From Methylophaga sp. (GTDB lineage Bacteria > Pseudomonadota > Gammaproteobacteria > Nitrosococcales > Methylophagaceae), in contig DRHW01000019.1 of the NCBI GenBank assembly GCA_011053005.1, forward strand, positions 1 to 64,000: 64,000 bases of DNA, written 5' to 3'. Below the pieces are notes generated by a model. The model was not told the origin of the DNA. It saw only the letters and a list, made by a program, of their open reading frames with translations, and did no database searches. Made by a program: the position numbers and the translations under genes. Shown here piece by piece: positions 34,512 through 43,619 of this stretch (positions are counted from its first letter, which is position 1; every line of letters starts with the position of its first letter).

Positions 34512-35336
34512 ATGGAATTATTGCTCTGGATCATTGGCTTTAGCTTGATTGGCGGTTTGTTGAGTGTCATTGTCGCTTCGTCATTTTTACTGTTATCAAC
34601 TAACGCACGCAATGTAGCCGTTCCTCACTTAGTTAGTTTTGCTATCGGCAGTTTATTAGGCGCTTCTTTTTTAGGTCTAATTCCTCATGCAATGGAACAT
34701 GAATATTCGGTTGATCCACATACTATCGGACTAACTTTACTCTTAGGCTTACTCAGCTTTTTCTTATTAGAAAAAATGGTGTTATGGCGCCACTGCCACA
34801 GTGATCACTGCGAAGGTCATTTACCAGAGCTAGAAGGACATAGCCACTCACATTCGCATGGTCATCATAACAATCAAGACGGCAATAATAAGGCGGCTGG
34901 CACTTTAATTTTAATCGGTGATACCTTTCATAACTTTGTCGATGGTATTTTAATTGCTGCGGCTTTCATGACCGATATCCATCTTGGTATTGTGACCTCA
35001 TTAGCGATCGCCGCTCATGAAATCCCCCAAGAAGTCGGTGATTTTGTTATTTTATTACACAGTGGTTTCACGCGAAAAAAAGCATTATATTACAACATGT
35101 TATCTAGCCTTGGCACGGTTGCAGGCGCACTTATCGCCTACTTTGCATTATCCGATGTACAGCAGTATTTACCTTATGTGTTAATTATTGCCGCCTCTAG
35201 CTTTATCTATATCGCGGTCGCCGATCTCATTCCCGGTTTACATAACAAAGTAAAACTATCCGAAACCTTGCAGCAAATATCGCTCATCGCTGCTGGTGTG
35301 CTATTTATTTACATAGCTCACAGTACCTTGCACTAA
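34512..35336 (+). CDS. ZIP-family divalent metal transporter
   Basis: A 274-residue ZIP transporter with about eight transmembrane helices. The variable loop between TM3 and TM4 is rich in histidine (HSHSHSHGHH). TM4 and TM5 hold the metal-site sequences HNFVDGILIAAAF and AIAAHEIPQEVGDF, as expected for Zn2+/Fe2+ uptake. Metal choice is not predictable. RBS AGGA 7 nt upstream. It precedes the ELM1-like gene by 9 nt. Confidence 0.92.
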   Translation: MELLLWIIGFSLIGGLLSVIVASSFLLLSTNARNVAVPHLVSFAIGSLLGASFLGLIPHAMEHEYSVDPHTIGLTLLLGLLSFFLLEKMVLWRHCHSDHCEGHLPELEGHSHSHSHGHHNNQDGNNKAAGTLILIGDTFHNFVDGILIAAAFMTDIHLGIVTSLAIAAHEIPQEVGDFVILLHSGFTRKKALYYNMLSSLGTVAGALIAYFALSDVQQYLPYVLIIAASSFIYIAVADLIPGLHNKVKLSETLQQISLIAAGVLFIYIAHSTLH

Positions 35337-35345
35337 CGGAAAAGC

Positions 35346-36251
35346 GTGTTGAAGCAATTCACTATTTGGCATTTTACAGATGGCAAACCAGGTCATGAAA
35401 ATCAAACGAGGGGCTTAATACAAGCAATGGCGAACGTCACATCAATTCAGCGCCACACGATTGATGTTCCTCAAAGTATGTTGCTACTCTTATGGGCTTT
35501 AATATCTGGTAACTTATTTCGCCAGTTATCAAAACTAAAAAAGCCGGATTACCTTATTGCTGCTGGTCGACGAACCCATTTTCCGATGCTATTAGCAAAG
35601 CTCTGGTTTGGTGGAAAAAGCATCGTCTTAATGCGCCCTTCTTGGCCTAAAAAATGGTTCGATATGCTGATTATTCCTGAGCATGATCATCCTAAAGCAA
35701 GCCCCAATATCCTGACTACGCAAGGCGCTATCAATACGATTACGCCGTCATTTGATCATGATCAAAATCAAGGAATCATTTTAATAGGCGGGCCGAGTAA
35801 ACATTATTATTGGGATACAAGCAGTATTATTCAGCAAATTTCTTCGTTATTAAGCAATATGCCCGACAGATCATGGACGATTATCAACTCTCGCCGAACG
35901 CCTGATAATTTTTTAACTCAACTGCAACATATCTCCCACCCTTACACATTTATTGATCATCACCAAACAAGTAAAGAGTGGCTACCTAAACAACTAGCCA
36001 CTGCTGGACAAATATGGGTTTCACCAGATAGCGTATCAATGATTTACGAAGCGCTCACCTCAGGCGGCGCTGTAGGTTGTTTTGATCTTGAAAAAAAAGG
36101 TGACAATCGGATTGTGAAAGGCATCGAAAAACTGATGCAAAATGGCATGCTGACACCTTTTAAGCATTGGCAAGCTACACATACGATACAGCCACCGCCA
36201 TCTCAACTTAACGAAGCTCAACGGGCAGCAGATTGGATATTAAATCAATGA
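35346..36251 (+). CDS. ELM1-family protein (DUF1022-type)
   Basis: A 301-residue protein of the ELM1/GtrOC1 family, beginning WHFTDGKPGHENQTRG near residue 8, and containing LIAAGRRTHFPMLLAKLWFGG near 75 and WVSPDSVSMIYEALTSGGAVG near 225, a glycosyltransferase-B-like stretch. Bacterial members are found in lipopolysaccharide and O-antigen-type loci; the mitochondrial name is historical. GTG start at 35346. Its stop overlaps the following GT4 gene start by 4 nt (ATGA), tying it to envelope sugar synthesis. Confidence 0.82.
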   Translation: MLKQFTIWHFTDGKPGHENQTRGLIQAMANVTSIQRHTIDVPQSMLLLLWALISGNLFRQLSKLKKPDYLIAAGRRTHFPMLLAKLWFGGKSIVLMRPSWPKKWFDMLIIPEHDHPKASPNILTTQGAINTITPSFDHDQNQGIILIGGPSKHYYWDTSSIIQQISSLLSNMPDRSWTIINSRRTPDNFLTQLQHISHPYTFIDHHQTSKEWLPKQLATAGQIWVSPDSVSMIYEALTSGGAVGCFDLEKKGDNRIVKGIEKLMQNGMLTPFKHWQATHTIQPPPSQLNEAQRAADWILNQ

Positions 36252-37372
36252 ACAAAACTCTTACCGTTATTCAAATTTTACCGGCACTGAATAGTGGTGG
36301 CGTAGAACGTGGCACGACTGAAATAGCCAATGCCTTAGTTAAGGCTGGACACCGCTCGATTGTTATTTCTGCTGGCGGTCGTTTAGTTGAACAGTTAGAA
36401 AATGAAGGGACAACTCATATCACCTTGCCTATTGGTGAAAAACGCTTAAGCACGTTGAAATATATCTGGAAAATGAGAAAGATTATTCGAGATATTCAGC
36501 CCGATATTATTCATCTACGATCACGCTTACCGGCATGGATAGCCTATTTAGCATGGAAAAAATTACCTGTAGCTCATCGGCCACATATTGTGACGACTGT
36601 TCACGGCCCTTATTCTGTCAATAAATACAGCGCCATTATGACCATTGGTGAACAGGTCATTGCCGTGTCAAATATGATTAAAAATTATATTCTCGACAAT
36701 TATCAAGGCATCAATCCTAATAAGATCCATGTTATTCATCGAGGCATCGACCCACAACGTTACAGCAATGAATATCGCCCAAGCGATGCGTGGCTGACGC
36801 AATGGCAACAAGATTATCCGCAACTTACAAATCAATTTGTGATGACATTACCAGCTCGTATTACTGGCTGGAAAGGTCAAGATGATTTCATCAGCTGCAT
36901 TCACCGGCTTAAATCTCAAGGCATCAAAGTACAAGGTCTTATCGTGGGTGAAACACATCCGCGTAAACAAGCTTTTTTAGCGGTGCTCAAGCAACGTATT
37001 AAAGAGCTGGATCTTGAAAATGAGATTATATTTACCGGCCACAGAAGTGATCTGCAAAATATCCTCGCTGTTTCCAATATTGTTTTTTCTTTAGCCAAGC
37101 AACCGGAAGCTTTTGGGCGCACGACAATTGAAGCTTTAAGTATGGGTATTCCAGTTATTGGTTATGATCATGGCGGTGTAGCTGAACAACTCGATACGCT
37201 ATTTCCGGAAGGTAAAGTGCCTGTTGAAGATATTCAAGCCGTTGTTGATAAAGTGATCGCTTGGCAACACACAATGCCATCTGTAGGCACTGACCATCCC
37301 TTTACTTTACAAATAATGTGTCAAAAAACTTTAGAGATTTATCAAGAGCTGGCGAATAAACCTAAGATCTGA
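36248..37372 (+). CDS. Glycosyltransferase family 4
   Basis: A 374-residue GT-B enzyme. Donor-side and acceptor-side Rossmann halves are visible: LPALNSGGVERGTTEIANAL near the start, VIHRGIDPQRY near 166, and the family EX7E region SKQPEAFGRTTIEALSMGIPV split across 287-307, with GGVAEQL following. The donor and acceptor are not predictable, but the neighbourhood suggests lipopolysaccharide or other surface polysaccharide. It begins at MNKTLTVIQ (36248), overlapping ELM1 by 4 nt; the upstream frame start is not preferred. Confidence 0.88.
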   Translation: MNKTLTVIQILPALNSGGVERGTTEIANALVKAGHRSIVISAGGRLVEQLENEGTTHITLPIGEKRLSTLKYIWKMRKIIRDIQPDIIHLRSRLPAWIAYLAWKKLPVAHRPHIVTTVHGPYSVNKYSAIMTIGEQVIAVSNMIKNYILDNYQGINPNKIHVIHRGIDPQRYSNEYRPSDAWLTQWQQDYPQLTNQFVMTLPARITGWKGQDDFISCIHRLKSQGIKVQGLIVGETHPRKQAFLAVLKQRIKELDLENEIIFTGHRSDLQNILAVSNIVFSLAKQPEAFGRTTIEALSMGIPVIGYDHGGVAEQLDTLFPEGKVPVEDIQAVVDKVIAWQHTMPSVGTDHPFTLQIMCQKTLEIYQELANKPKI

Positions 37373-37421
37373 CAATGCAAATAGCGTTCGAATCGATCAG
37401 CTAAATTCATGTTAAAAAATA

Positions 37422-38474
37422 CTATTGCGTTATCAGCTTAAAAAAGTCTTTATATTGTTCAATAATCCGGTCGCGACTATATTTCTGTTGATATTCTAAA
37501 TAACCATGTTCAGCTAATTGTTTTGCCTGATTAGGATTTGCAAGTAATGTTTTGATGGCTGATGCTAAAGCAGTTACGTCATCAATCGGTGTCACTAAAC
37601 CATTTTTTTGATCGGTAATTAATTCACTCGGTCCTTGCGATGCGGTGGCAATCATTGGGCATTTATTGAACCACGCTTCAATAATGATGCTGCCCAAACC
37701 TTCATGACGTGACGGGCAAATAAACAAGTCTGCTGTTTGCATTAAGGCATTAACATCACTTTGCCAACCTAAAAACCGAACTCGTTCGGTAATACCAAGC
37801 TGGTTTGCTAATTGCTGCAAACTCTCTTTTTCAGGTCCATCGCCAGCTAACCAAAGTACGGCATCCGTATCTATTTTAGCCAAAGCTTTTAATAAAATAT
37901 CAAAACCCTTGTGTGTATGTAAGCGACCTAAAGCAAACAAAATTGGGACGCCAGCGGGTGTCGAAAAGCTTTCTCTCGCAATGCTTTCAGATGCCGTCTC
38001 ATTTACAAAATTAGGAATATGAACAACGCGATGAGCAGGCAAGCCAGAGTTAATTAAATAGTCACAAATCCCTTTTGTAATGCCTACCCAATAATCACAG
38101 TGTTTGTAATATTTAATATCGTAATAATGGCCCAATCTTGCGACTAATTTATAGTCACCTGCTGGTGTGAGTGAGGTTGCACGGTTCATATACGTCATCA
38201 CAATATCAGGCTTAATGCTTTTTAATGCCTTCCGATATTTATAATGATCGATAAAATGAACCAAACTACCAAACTTAAAGGCATGCATCTCAACATTGGC
38301 CGCTGCAAAGGCATGTTGTCTTATTTTATGAGCTCGGGTGAAGGCATATTGCACAAATTCTTTTTCTGCTGCGAGTTCACAAACAAGACGTGTATAAAAA
38401 TTCTCTGCTCCGCCCTGATTCGCTCCGGCAAGAACATGAGCCACTTTTATTGGAGTGATGCTGTTATTGGTCAT
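37422..38474 (-). CDS. Glycosyltransferase family 4 (LPS-type)
   Basis: A 350-residue GT-B glycosyltransferase on the opposite strand to the previous one. Acceptor-side N-terminus HVLAGANQGGAENFYTRL, middle VHIPNFVNETAS, ILFALGRLHTHKGFDILL near 184, the EX7E stretch CPSRHEGLGSIIIEAW near 250, and TASQGPSELI. This type transfers sugars to lipid A core or O-antigen. The start overlaps the end of the YrbL-like gene by 4 nt (ATGA), so the two form an operon. Confidence 0.88.
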   Translation of the reverse strand: MTNNSITPIKVAHVLAGANQGGAENFYTRLVCELAAEKEFVQYAFTRAHKIRQHAFAAANVEMHAFKFGSLVHFIDHYKYRKALKSIKPDIVMTYMNRATSLTPAGDYKLVARLGHYYDIKYYKHCDYWVGITKGICDYLINSGLPAHRVVHIPNFVNETASESIARESFSTPAGVPILFALGRLHTHKGFDILLKALAKIDTDAVLWLAGDGPEKESLQQLANQLGITERVRFLGWQSDVNALMQTADLFICPSRHEGLGSIIIEAWFNKCPMIATASQGPSELITDQKNGLVTPIDDVTALASAIKTLLANPNQAKQLAEHGYLEYQQKYSRDRIIEQYKDFFKLITQ

Positions 38475-39169
38475 TGTTGCCTCTGTTTATCATCCATCCA
38501 GCCTCTTAAACCCCAATCTCCGCCTGTATCGCGTTTTTTTATTAGAGATTCAATCGCCTTATGTAATCTTGACGCTTTGCGACCTGCTTTGTAACGCGCT
38601 AATGGTGGGAAATAATAAGCGAATGGCACAATATCTGGCCAACCTAAACCATCAATGACAACCAATCTTATAATCGAAGGATCTTGCGTGATGTTATCTT
38701 GTTGAACAACAATATTGTGTAATAACAAGTTACGTGACGGCATGCCAAGTGATTGCCATAAATGAAGAAATGTATTTAGAGCAGGTTTTAGTGCATCATT
38801 AAGACCATATAACCAAACATACTGTTTTAAGGTCATGGATATTTGGCCGTCTGTATCTTTGATTAATTCAAAAGCTAATCCGCGACCCAAGTTAGTCTCA
38901 ACATAGCCATAACATTTTGGCATCAGCTGATAAGCATCATGACCTATCGACTTTTCAACCCGCTGATATACCGCTAAATCAGATATATTCTCATCAAAAT
39001 AAGATAAGGGACGAAGATTGCCAGGGAAGGATTTTTCAGCTCGCTTTCTTTCAGGCGCACGTTCCGGTCGAGCAATTTTGATGCAGCATAGTGGATTATT
39101 GGGATCAACAAAACAAAGTCTATTACCACCCGACGAAAAGGCAGAATCTAACGAGGCAAATTCAATCAT
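38471..39169 (-). CDS. YrbL-family protein kinase-like (PhoP-network)
   Basis: A 232-residue YrbL-like protein with a kinase-like fold, near-complete relative to the family: RLCFVDPNNPLCCIKIARPE at the N-terminus, the YGYVETNLGRGLAFELI stretch near 104, LLLHNIVVQQDN near 152, and VVIDGLGW near 171 as the catalytic-like Asp. YrbL is controlled by PhoP/BasR in enteric bacteria and is linked to lipopolysaccharide heptose-phosphate metabolism. Here it precedes a GT4 enzyme with a 4-nt overlap, in keeping with a core-oligosaccharide role (inference). Confidence 0.82.
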   Translation of the reverse strand: MIEFASLDSAFSSGGNRLCFVDPNNPLCCIKIARPERAPERKRAEKSFPGNLRPLSYFDENISDLAVYQRVEKSIGHDAYQLMPKCYGYVETNLGRGLAFELIKDTDGQISMTLKQYVWLYGLNDALKPALNTFLHLWQSLGMPSRNLLLHNIVVQQDNITQDPSIIRLVVIDGLGWPDIVPFAYYFPPLARYKAGRKASRLHKAIESLIKKRDTGGDWGLRGWMDDKQRQQ

Positions 39170-39362
39170 TATTAACCTTTCTTTAGTCTCAATTTACCAG
39201 GGCCACGTTCAGCGGATAAAGCCAACACAGGAAGCCACGTCGACCCATTATTATTTTGTGTGTTTATCACTGATGGAATCCGCGAGTTATATATCTAAAC
39301 GAGTATTAACTTTAATTTAATAGTTTTAAGTTGGAATGGATGCTGAATGAAATTTAAACGTA

Positions 39363-40292
39363 TTAGCCAGCATTTCTGTGCTGAGATAATATTTTTAAGA
39401 AAGCATCTGGGTTCTTAATCTGTGTTAATTCACCTTCACGAGGGAATAATTTGTCTTGCAGGCGTGACAACCAAAAACGTAATGCAGCAGCACGTAAAAC
39501 CAAATTCCAGTTGGCTGCTTCATTATCCGTTAATTCCCGTTGTTTAGAATAAGCGGCCATCAATGCCTGATAACGCTCAAGCTCAATTAAACCGGATTCA
39601 TCGACACACCAATCATTTACCGCGACTGCCAAGTCGTACAGCAAATATTCATCACAGGCATAATAAAAGTCGATAATGCCTTTTAATTGATCGCCTTCAA
39701 ATAAGGCGTTATCACGAAATAGGTCTGAGTGAGTAACACCCATTGTTAAGTCTAAATTGGCATAGTTTTGTTGAAAGTCCAATTCATCACGTAGTAACGC
39801 AGCACTATCATCATCAAGATGTGGCAATAAGGTTTCAGCCATCAGCTGACGCCATTCAGGTCCGCGTTCTGTTGTGCGATGAAACTCGAACTGTTGGCCA
39901 ACCGTGTGCATTTTCCCCAAGATATCGCCAATCGCCTGACATTGCGCAATATTTGCAATCGTATCAACACCTCGGCCCGATAATCGCATCACTAAAGCAG
40001 CGGGTTTATCGCAAAGCATTTTTAAATAATTGCCTTGCGTATCAGCAGCAGGATGCGCCGAAGGAATGCCTTGTTGATAAAAAAAGGTCATCACATTAAG
40101 AAAATAAGATAATTCATCAAAAGAATGTTGCTCGAACAAGGTCAATACAAACTGTCCCTGTTCAGTTGTAACAAAATAATTGGTATTTTCGATGCCATCA
40201 CTAATGCCTTCATACGACACTAGAGATCCGACGGAATAATCATTTAAAAACGTAACAAGCGCGTCACGTGACACTTCAGTATAAACAGACAT
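39363..40292 (-). CDS. thrB: Homoserine kinase, APH-fold type II
   Basis: A 309-residue homoserine kinase of the aminoglycoside-phosphotransferase fold, catalysing ATP-dependent phosphorylation of homoserine in threonine synthesis. N-terminus YTEVSRDALVTFLNDYSVG with the family stretch GISDGIENTNYFV near 25; catalytic GVTHSDLFRDNALF near 182; metal-site GIIDFYYACDEYLLYDLAV near 200. It differs from the GHMP-type ThrB of enterobacteria. Its place next to DUF2782 and polA is the common pseudomonad arrangement. Confidence 0.93.
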   Translation of the reverse strand: MSVYTEVSRDALVTFLNDYSVGSLVSYEGISDGIENTNYFVTTEQGQFVLTLFEQHSFDELSYFLNVMTFFYQQGIPSAHPAADTQGNYLKMLCDKPAALVMRLSGRGVDTIANIAQCQAIGDILGKMHTVGQQFEFHRTTERGPEWRQLMAETLLPHLDDDSAALLRDELDFQQNYANLDLTMGVTHSDLFRDNALFEGDQLKGIIDFYYACDEYLLYDLAVAVNDWCVDESGLIELERYQALMAAYSKQRELTDNEAANWNLVLRAAALRFWLSRLQDKLFPREGELTQIKNPDAFLKILSQHRNAG

Positions 40293-40321
40293 TAATAATA
40301 AGACTCAGAAGCTAAAACTAT

Positions 40322-40660
40322 TTACCATTTAAACAAGATCCAGTTTGGCACGAGGTCAGACTGTAATTCAAATTGTTTAGATTCTAATGAACCATCACCA
40401 TCGGTATCAATGAAGTAATATGGCTTACCCACTGTCGGTGTCACTTTGATCATATATAACTGACCATTTGCCCGATATTCTTCAATGGTACGGTCTTCTT
40501 TTTGAATAATATTGATTTCAGGTTCGATGCTTTGTCCATCCTCCAATGGGGGTGGAATAACAGGCGCCTGAGGTAGCTCAGGATCAGCAGACCAAACATT
40601 GGCTGACATTAACAAGCTAACAACGCATACAATAGGCATAACAGCGGATTTGTTAAACAT
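40322..40660 (-). CDS. DUF2782-family exported protein
   Basis: A 112-residue exported protein with signal peptide MFNKSAVMPIVCVVSLLM cleaved near NVWSA. The mature part is rich in Pro and acidic residues, then TIEEYRANGQLYMIKVTP and a C-terminal QSDLVPNWILFKW. Its match to DUF2782, which is encoded beside polA and thrB in many gammaproteobacteria, is good. I prefer the start at 40660 because GGAG lies 9 nt upstream; a longer frame begins at 40702. Confidence 0.82.
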   Translation of the reverse strand: MFNKSAVMPIVCVVSLLMSANVWSADPELPQAPVIPPPLEDGQSIEPEINIIQKEDRTIEEYRANGQLYMIKVTPTVGKPYYFIDTDGDGSLESKQFELQSDLVPNWILFKW

Positions 40661-40756
40661 GATTTGTGCTCCGTATAATTTCGGACTAAGAATAGCATTC
40701 AAATGCGCGATTATAGCAATCTATCACCCAATATCTAAAATATAAAGTAAATAGCC

Positions 40757-43504
40757 ATGAAACAAATGCCCCCTTTTATCCTTGTTGACGGTTCGTCTTA
40801 TCTTTACCGGGCTTATCATGCCATGGGTCAAGCAAACCTCACTAACGCAGATGGACAGGCCACTGGAGCTACCTATGGTGTAGTCAATATGTTGCGTAAG
40901 TTATTACGTGATTACAATCCAGAGCATATTGCCGTGGTCTTTGATGCGAAGGGGAAAACCTTTCGTAATGACATGTACCCAGAATATAAAGCCCACCGCC
41001 CGCCAATGCCGGATGATTTGCGCGAGCAAATAGAACCTATACACGCCATTGTCAGAGCAATGGGGCTGCCATTATTGATGATTGATGGCGTAGAAGCAGA
41101 TGATGTCATCGGCACCTTGGCTCAACAAGCAACAGAGCAAGGGATCAATACGATTATTTCGACTGGCGATAAGGATATGGCACAACTGGTCAATGAACAT
41201 ATCACCTTGATCAATACCATGAGCAACACGACCACCGATATTCAAGCCATTATGGATAAATATGGCATCGCGCCAGACAGGATCATTGATTATTTAGCCT
41301 TAATGGGCGACAAAGTAGATAACATTCCCGGCGTGCCCAGTGTTGGAACGAAAACAGCCACTAAATTATTACAACAGTATGATTCTCTTGAAGGTGTCAT
41401 TGCTCACGCTGATGAAGTGAAAGGTAAATTAGGCGAGAAATTACGCGAATCGACGTCGTTTTTACCCTTGTCCTATCAACTTGCCACCATCAAACTTGAT
41501 GTGCCATTGGACTTTTCACCAGCAACATTAAATATTCAACCGCAAGATCATGATGCGCTACTGGCATTGTTCAAAAAGCTAGATTTTAAAACGTGGACGA
41601 GCGAATTAGTGCGTGCAGATAACGCAGCATCATCAACGAATAGCACAGCACCGATGTCAGAAAACATCGCGCCTACGCCGCCAGCGCCAAGCGAAAGTCA
41701 TTACGAAACTATTTTGACTGAAGATCGCCTGCAACATTGGTTGGCTAAACTTAAAAGTGCAGAACTATTTGCCTTTGATACCGAAACCACCAGCTTGAAT
41801 TATCTTGATGCGCGCATTGTCGGTTTATCATTCGCAGTAACCGCAGGCGAAGCTGCCTATCTTCCTCTGACTCACGATTATCTTGGCGCACCAGAACAAC
41901 TGAATATTGATCATGTTTTAGCCTTATTCAAACCTTTATTAGAAGATCCAACACGCTATAAAGTTGGCCAAAATCTAAAATATGATCGTCATATATTGCT
42001 CAATCACCATATTGATTTACAAGGTATTCAACATGACACCATGTTGCAATCTTATGTTTTAGATAGCACCGCAACCCGTCATGATATGGACTCACTGGCT
42101 GAAAAATATCTAGGTCGCCAAACAATTCACTTTGAGGATGTAGCTGGTAAAGGCAAAAAACAGCTGACATTCAACCAAATTGACCTCGAACACGCCGCAC
42201 CGTATGCAGCCGAAGATGCTGATATAACCTTACAATTACATCAAACGTTATGGCCAAAAATTCAAGCGATTCCTTCATTAGCGAATGTTTATGCCACGCT
42301 AGAAATGCCTTTATTGCCAGTACTTAATACCTTAGAACGTAATGGCGTTAACATTGATATTTGGATGTTGCAGCAACAAAGTGATGAATTGGGTCATAAA
42401 CTCGACAAACTTGAACAACAAGCATGGGAATTGGCAGGTGAAAAATTCAATTTAGGTTCGCCCAAACAACTTGGCGTCATTTTGTACGACAAGCTTGAAA
42501 TTCCTATCTTGAAAAAAACGCCAAAAGGCCAACCATCAACAGCAGAAGCCGTATTACAAGAATTAGCTGATGACGGTTATGAATTACCGCAAGTGCTAAT
42601 GCACTATCGCAGTTTAAGTAAGCTAAAATCAACGTACACCGACCGTTTGCCAGAGCAAGTGAATAAAACCACAGGCCGCGTGCATACTTCTTATCATCAA
42701 GCGGTGACGGCAACCGGTCGCCTATCTTCTTCTGATCCGAATTTACAAAACATTCCTATTCGTAGTGAAGAAGGTCGTCGTATCCGCGAAGCTTTTGTGG
42801 CTTCGACTGGTTATATCTTACTCGCTGCCGATTATTCTCAAATTGAATTGCGCATCATGGCGCATTTATCGCAAGATCCAGGTTTGCTCAAAGCCTTTGC
42901 CGCAGGCGAAGATATTCATCGCCATACCGCCGCGGAGATTTTTGGTGTGAATTTGGATGATGTCAGCAACGATCAACGACGTAGTGCAAAAGCAATTAAC
43001 TTTGGTTTAATTTATGGCATGTCGGCGCATGGTTTATCCAAGCAATTGGGGATTGAACGTCATCAAGCTGCTGATTATATGACGACGTATTTTGAGCGTT
43101 ATCCTGGCGTCAAACATTATATGGAAAGCACCCGCGAGCAAGCTAAATTGGATGGTTACGTCGAAACATTGTTTGGCCGCCGTTTGTTTTTACCTGAAAT
43201 CAATTCGAGTAACGGCATGCGCAGACAATATGCTGAACGCACCGCGATCAATGCGCCAATGCAAGGCACCGCAGCCGATATCATCAAACGCGCGATGATT
43301 GATATTCATCAATGGCTGGTCGCTGAAAACTCAGCCATTCGAATGATTATGCAAGTGCACGATGAATTAGTGTTTGAGGTACCCGTTGATCAAATCGACA
43401 TGGCAAAAGCACAAATTGAACAGTTTATGAGCAATGCCGCCAAATTAGATGTGCCATTAGAAGTGGGGATTGGTACGGGTGATAATTGGGAAAAAGCCCA
43501 TTAA
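40757..43504 (+). CDS. polA: DNA polymerase I
   Basis: A 915-residue PolA with all three domains. 5'-nuclease domain 1-285 (LVDGSSYLYRAYHA, DGVEADDVIGTLA, LMGDKVDNIPGVP); 3'-5' proofreading domain from about 315-500 with FAFDTETTSL near 337 retaining its catalytic Asp and Glu, and YAAEDADITLQLH; then the polymerase from about 520 with TATGRLSSSDPNLQNIP, ADYSQIELRIMAHLSQD, RRSAKAINFGLIYGMS, and the catalytic QVHDELVFEV. Divergent from DUF2782. It is followed by a hairpin shared with convergent xerC. Confidence 0.97.
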   Translation: MKQMPPFILVDGSSYLYRAYHAMGQANLTNADGQATGATYGVVNMLRKLLRDYNPEHIAVVFDAKGKTFRNDMYPEYKAHRPPMPDDLREQIEPIHAIVRAMGLPLLMIDGVEADDVIGTLAQQATEQGINTIISTGDKDMAQLVNEHITLINTMSNTTTDIQAIMDKYGIAPDRIIDYLALMGDKVDNIPGVPSVGTKTATKLLQQYDSLEGVIAHADEVKGKLGEKLRESTSFLPLSYQLATIKLDVPLDFSPATLNIQPQDHDALLALFKKLDFKTWTSELVRADNAASSTNSTAPMSENIAPTPPAPSESHYETILTEDRLQHWLAKLKSAELFAFDTETTSLNYLDARIVGLSFAVTAGEAAYLPLTHDYLGAPEQLNIDHVLALFKPLLEDPTRYKVGQNLKYDRHILLNHHIDLQGIQHDTMLQSYVLDSTATRHDMDSLAEKYLGRQTIHFEDVAGKGKKQLTFNQIDLEHAAPYAAEDADITLQLHQTLWPKIQAIPSLANVYATLEMPLLPVLNTLERNGVNIDIWMLQQQSDELGHKLDKLEQQAWELAGEKFNLGSPKQLGVILYDKLEIPILKKTPKGQPSTAEAVLQELADDGYELPQVLMHYRSLSKLKSTYTDRLPEQVNKTTGRVHTSYHQAVTATGRLSSSDPNLQNIPIRSEEGRRIREAFVASTGYILLAADYSQIELRIMAHLSQDPGLLKAFAAGEDIHRHTAAEIFGVNLDDVSNDQRRSAKAINFGLIYGMSAHGLSKQLGIERHQAADYMTTYFERYPGVKHYMESTREQAKLDGYVETLFGRRLFLPEINSSNGMRRQYAERTAINAPMQGTAADIIKRAMIDIHQWLVAENSAIRMIMQVHDELVFEVPVDQIDMAKAQIEQFMSNAAKLDVPLEVGIGTGDNWEKAH

Positions 43505-43545
43505 GCATCATCCATAGCTCAACTAAATAATGGCTAATTCAAACA

Positions 43546-43580
43546 ATGACTCGCCGCTCAGAGGGTGAACGGCGAGTCAT
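43546..43580. terminator. Hairpin between polA and xerC
   Basis: An 11-bp perfect stem ATGACTCGCCG/CGGCGAGTCAT with a 13-nt loop between the convergent polA and xerC genes. It has no strong T-run on either side; a bidirectional role is likely. Confidence 0.6.
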
Positions 43581-43619
43581 ACTCAGCTTAATAACTAACT
43601 GTTTTATGACGATTTATAG

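Noticed and set aside
38244-38594. A 116-codon plus-strand frame across the GT4/YrbL junction
   Set aside because: Both minus-strand genes here have clear family motifs and a 4-nt overlap; the opposite frame has no recognisable feature.
39170-39362. Possible gene between the YrbL-like gene and thrB
   Set aside because: No frame with an acceptable start and composition; only ordinary AT-rich spacer.
39743-40099. A 118-codon frame antisense to thrB
   Set aside because: It opposes the kinase core with intact catalytic motifs; no start context or recognised fold.
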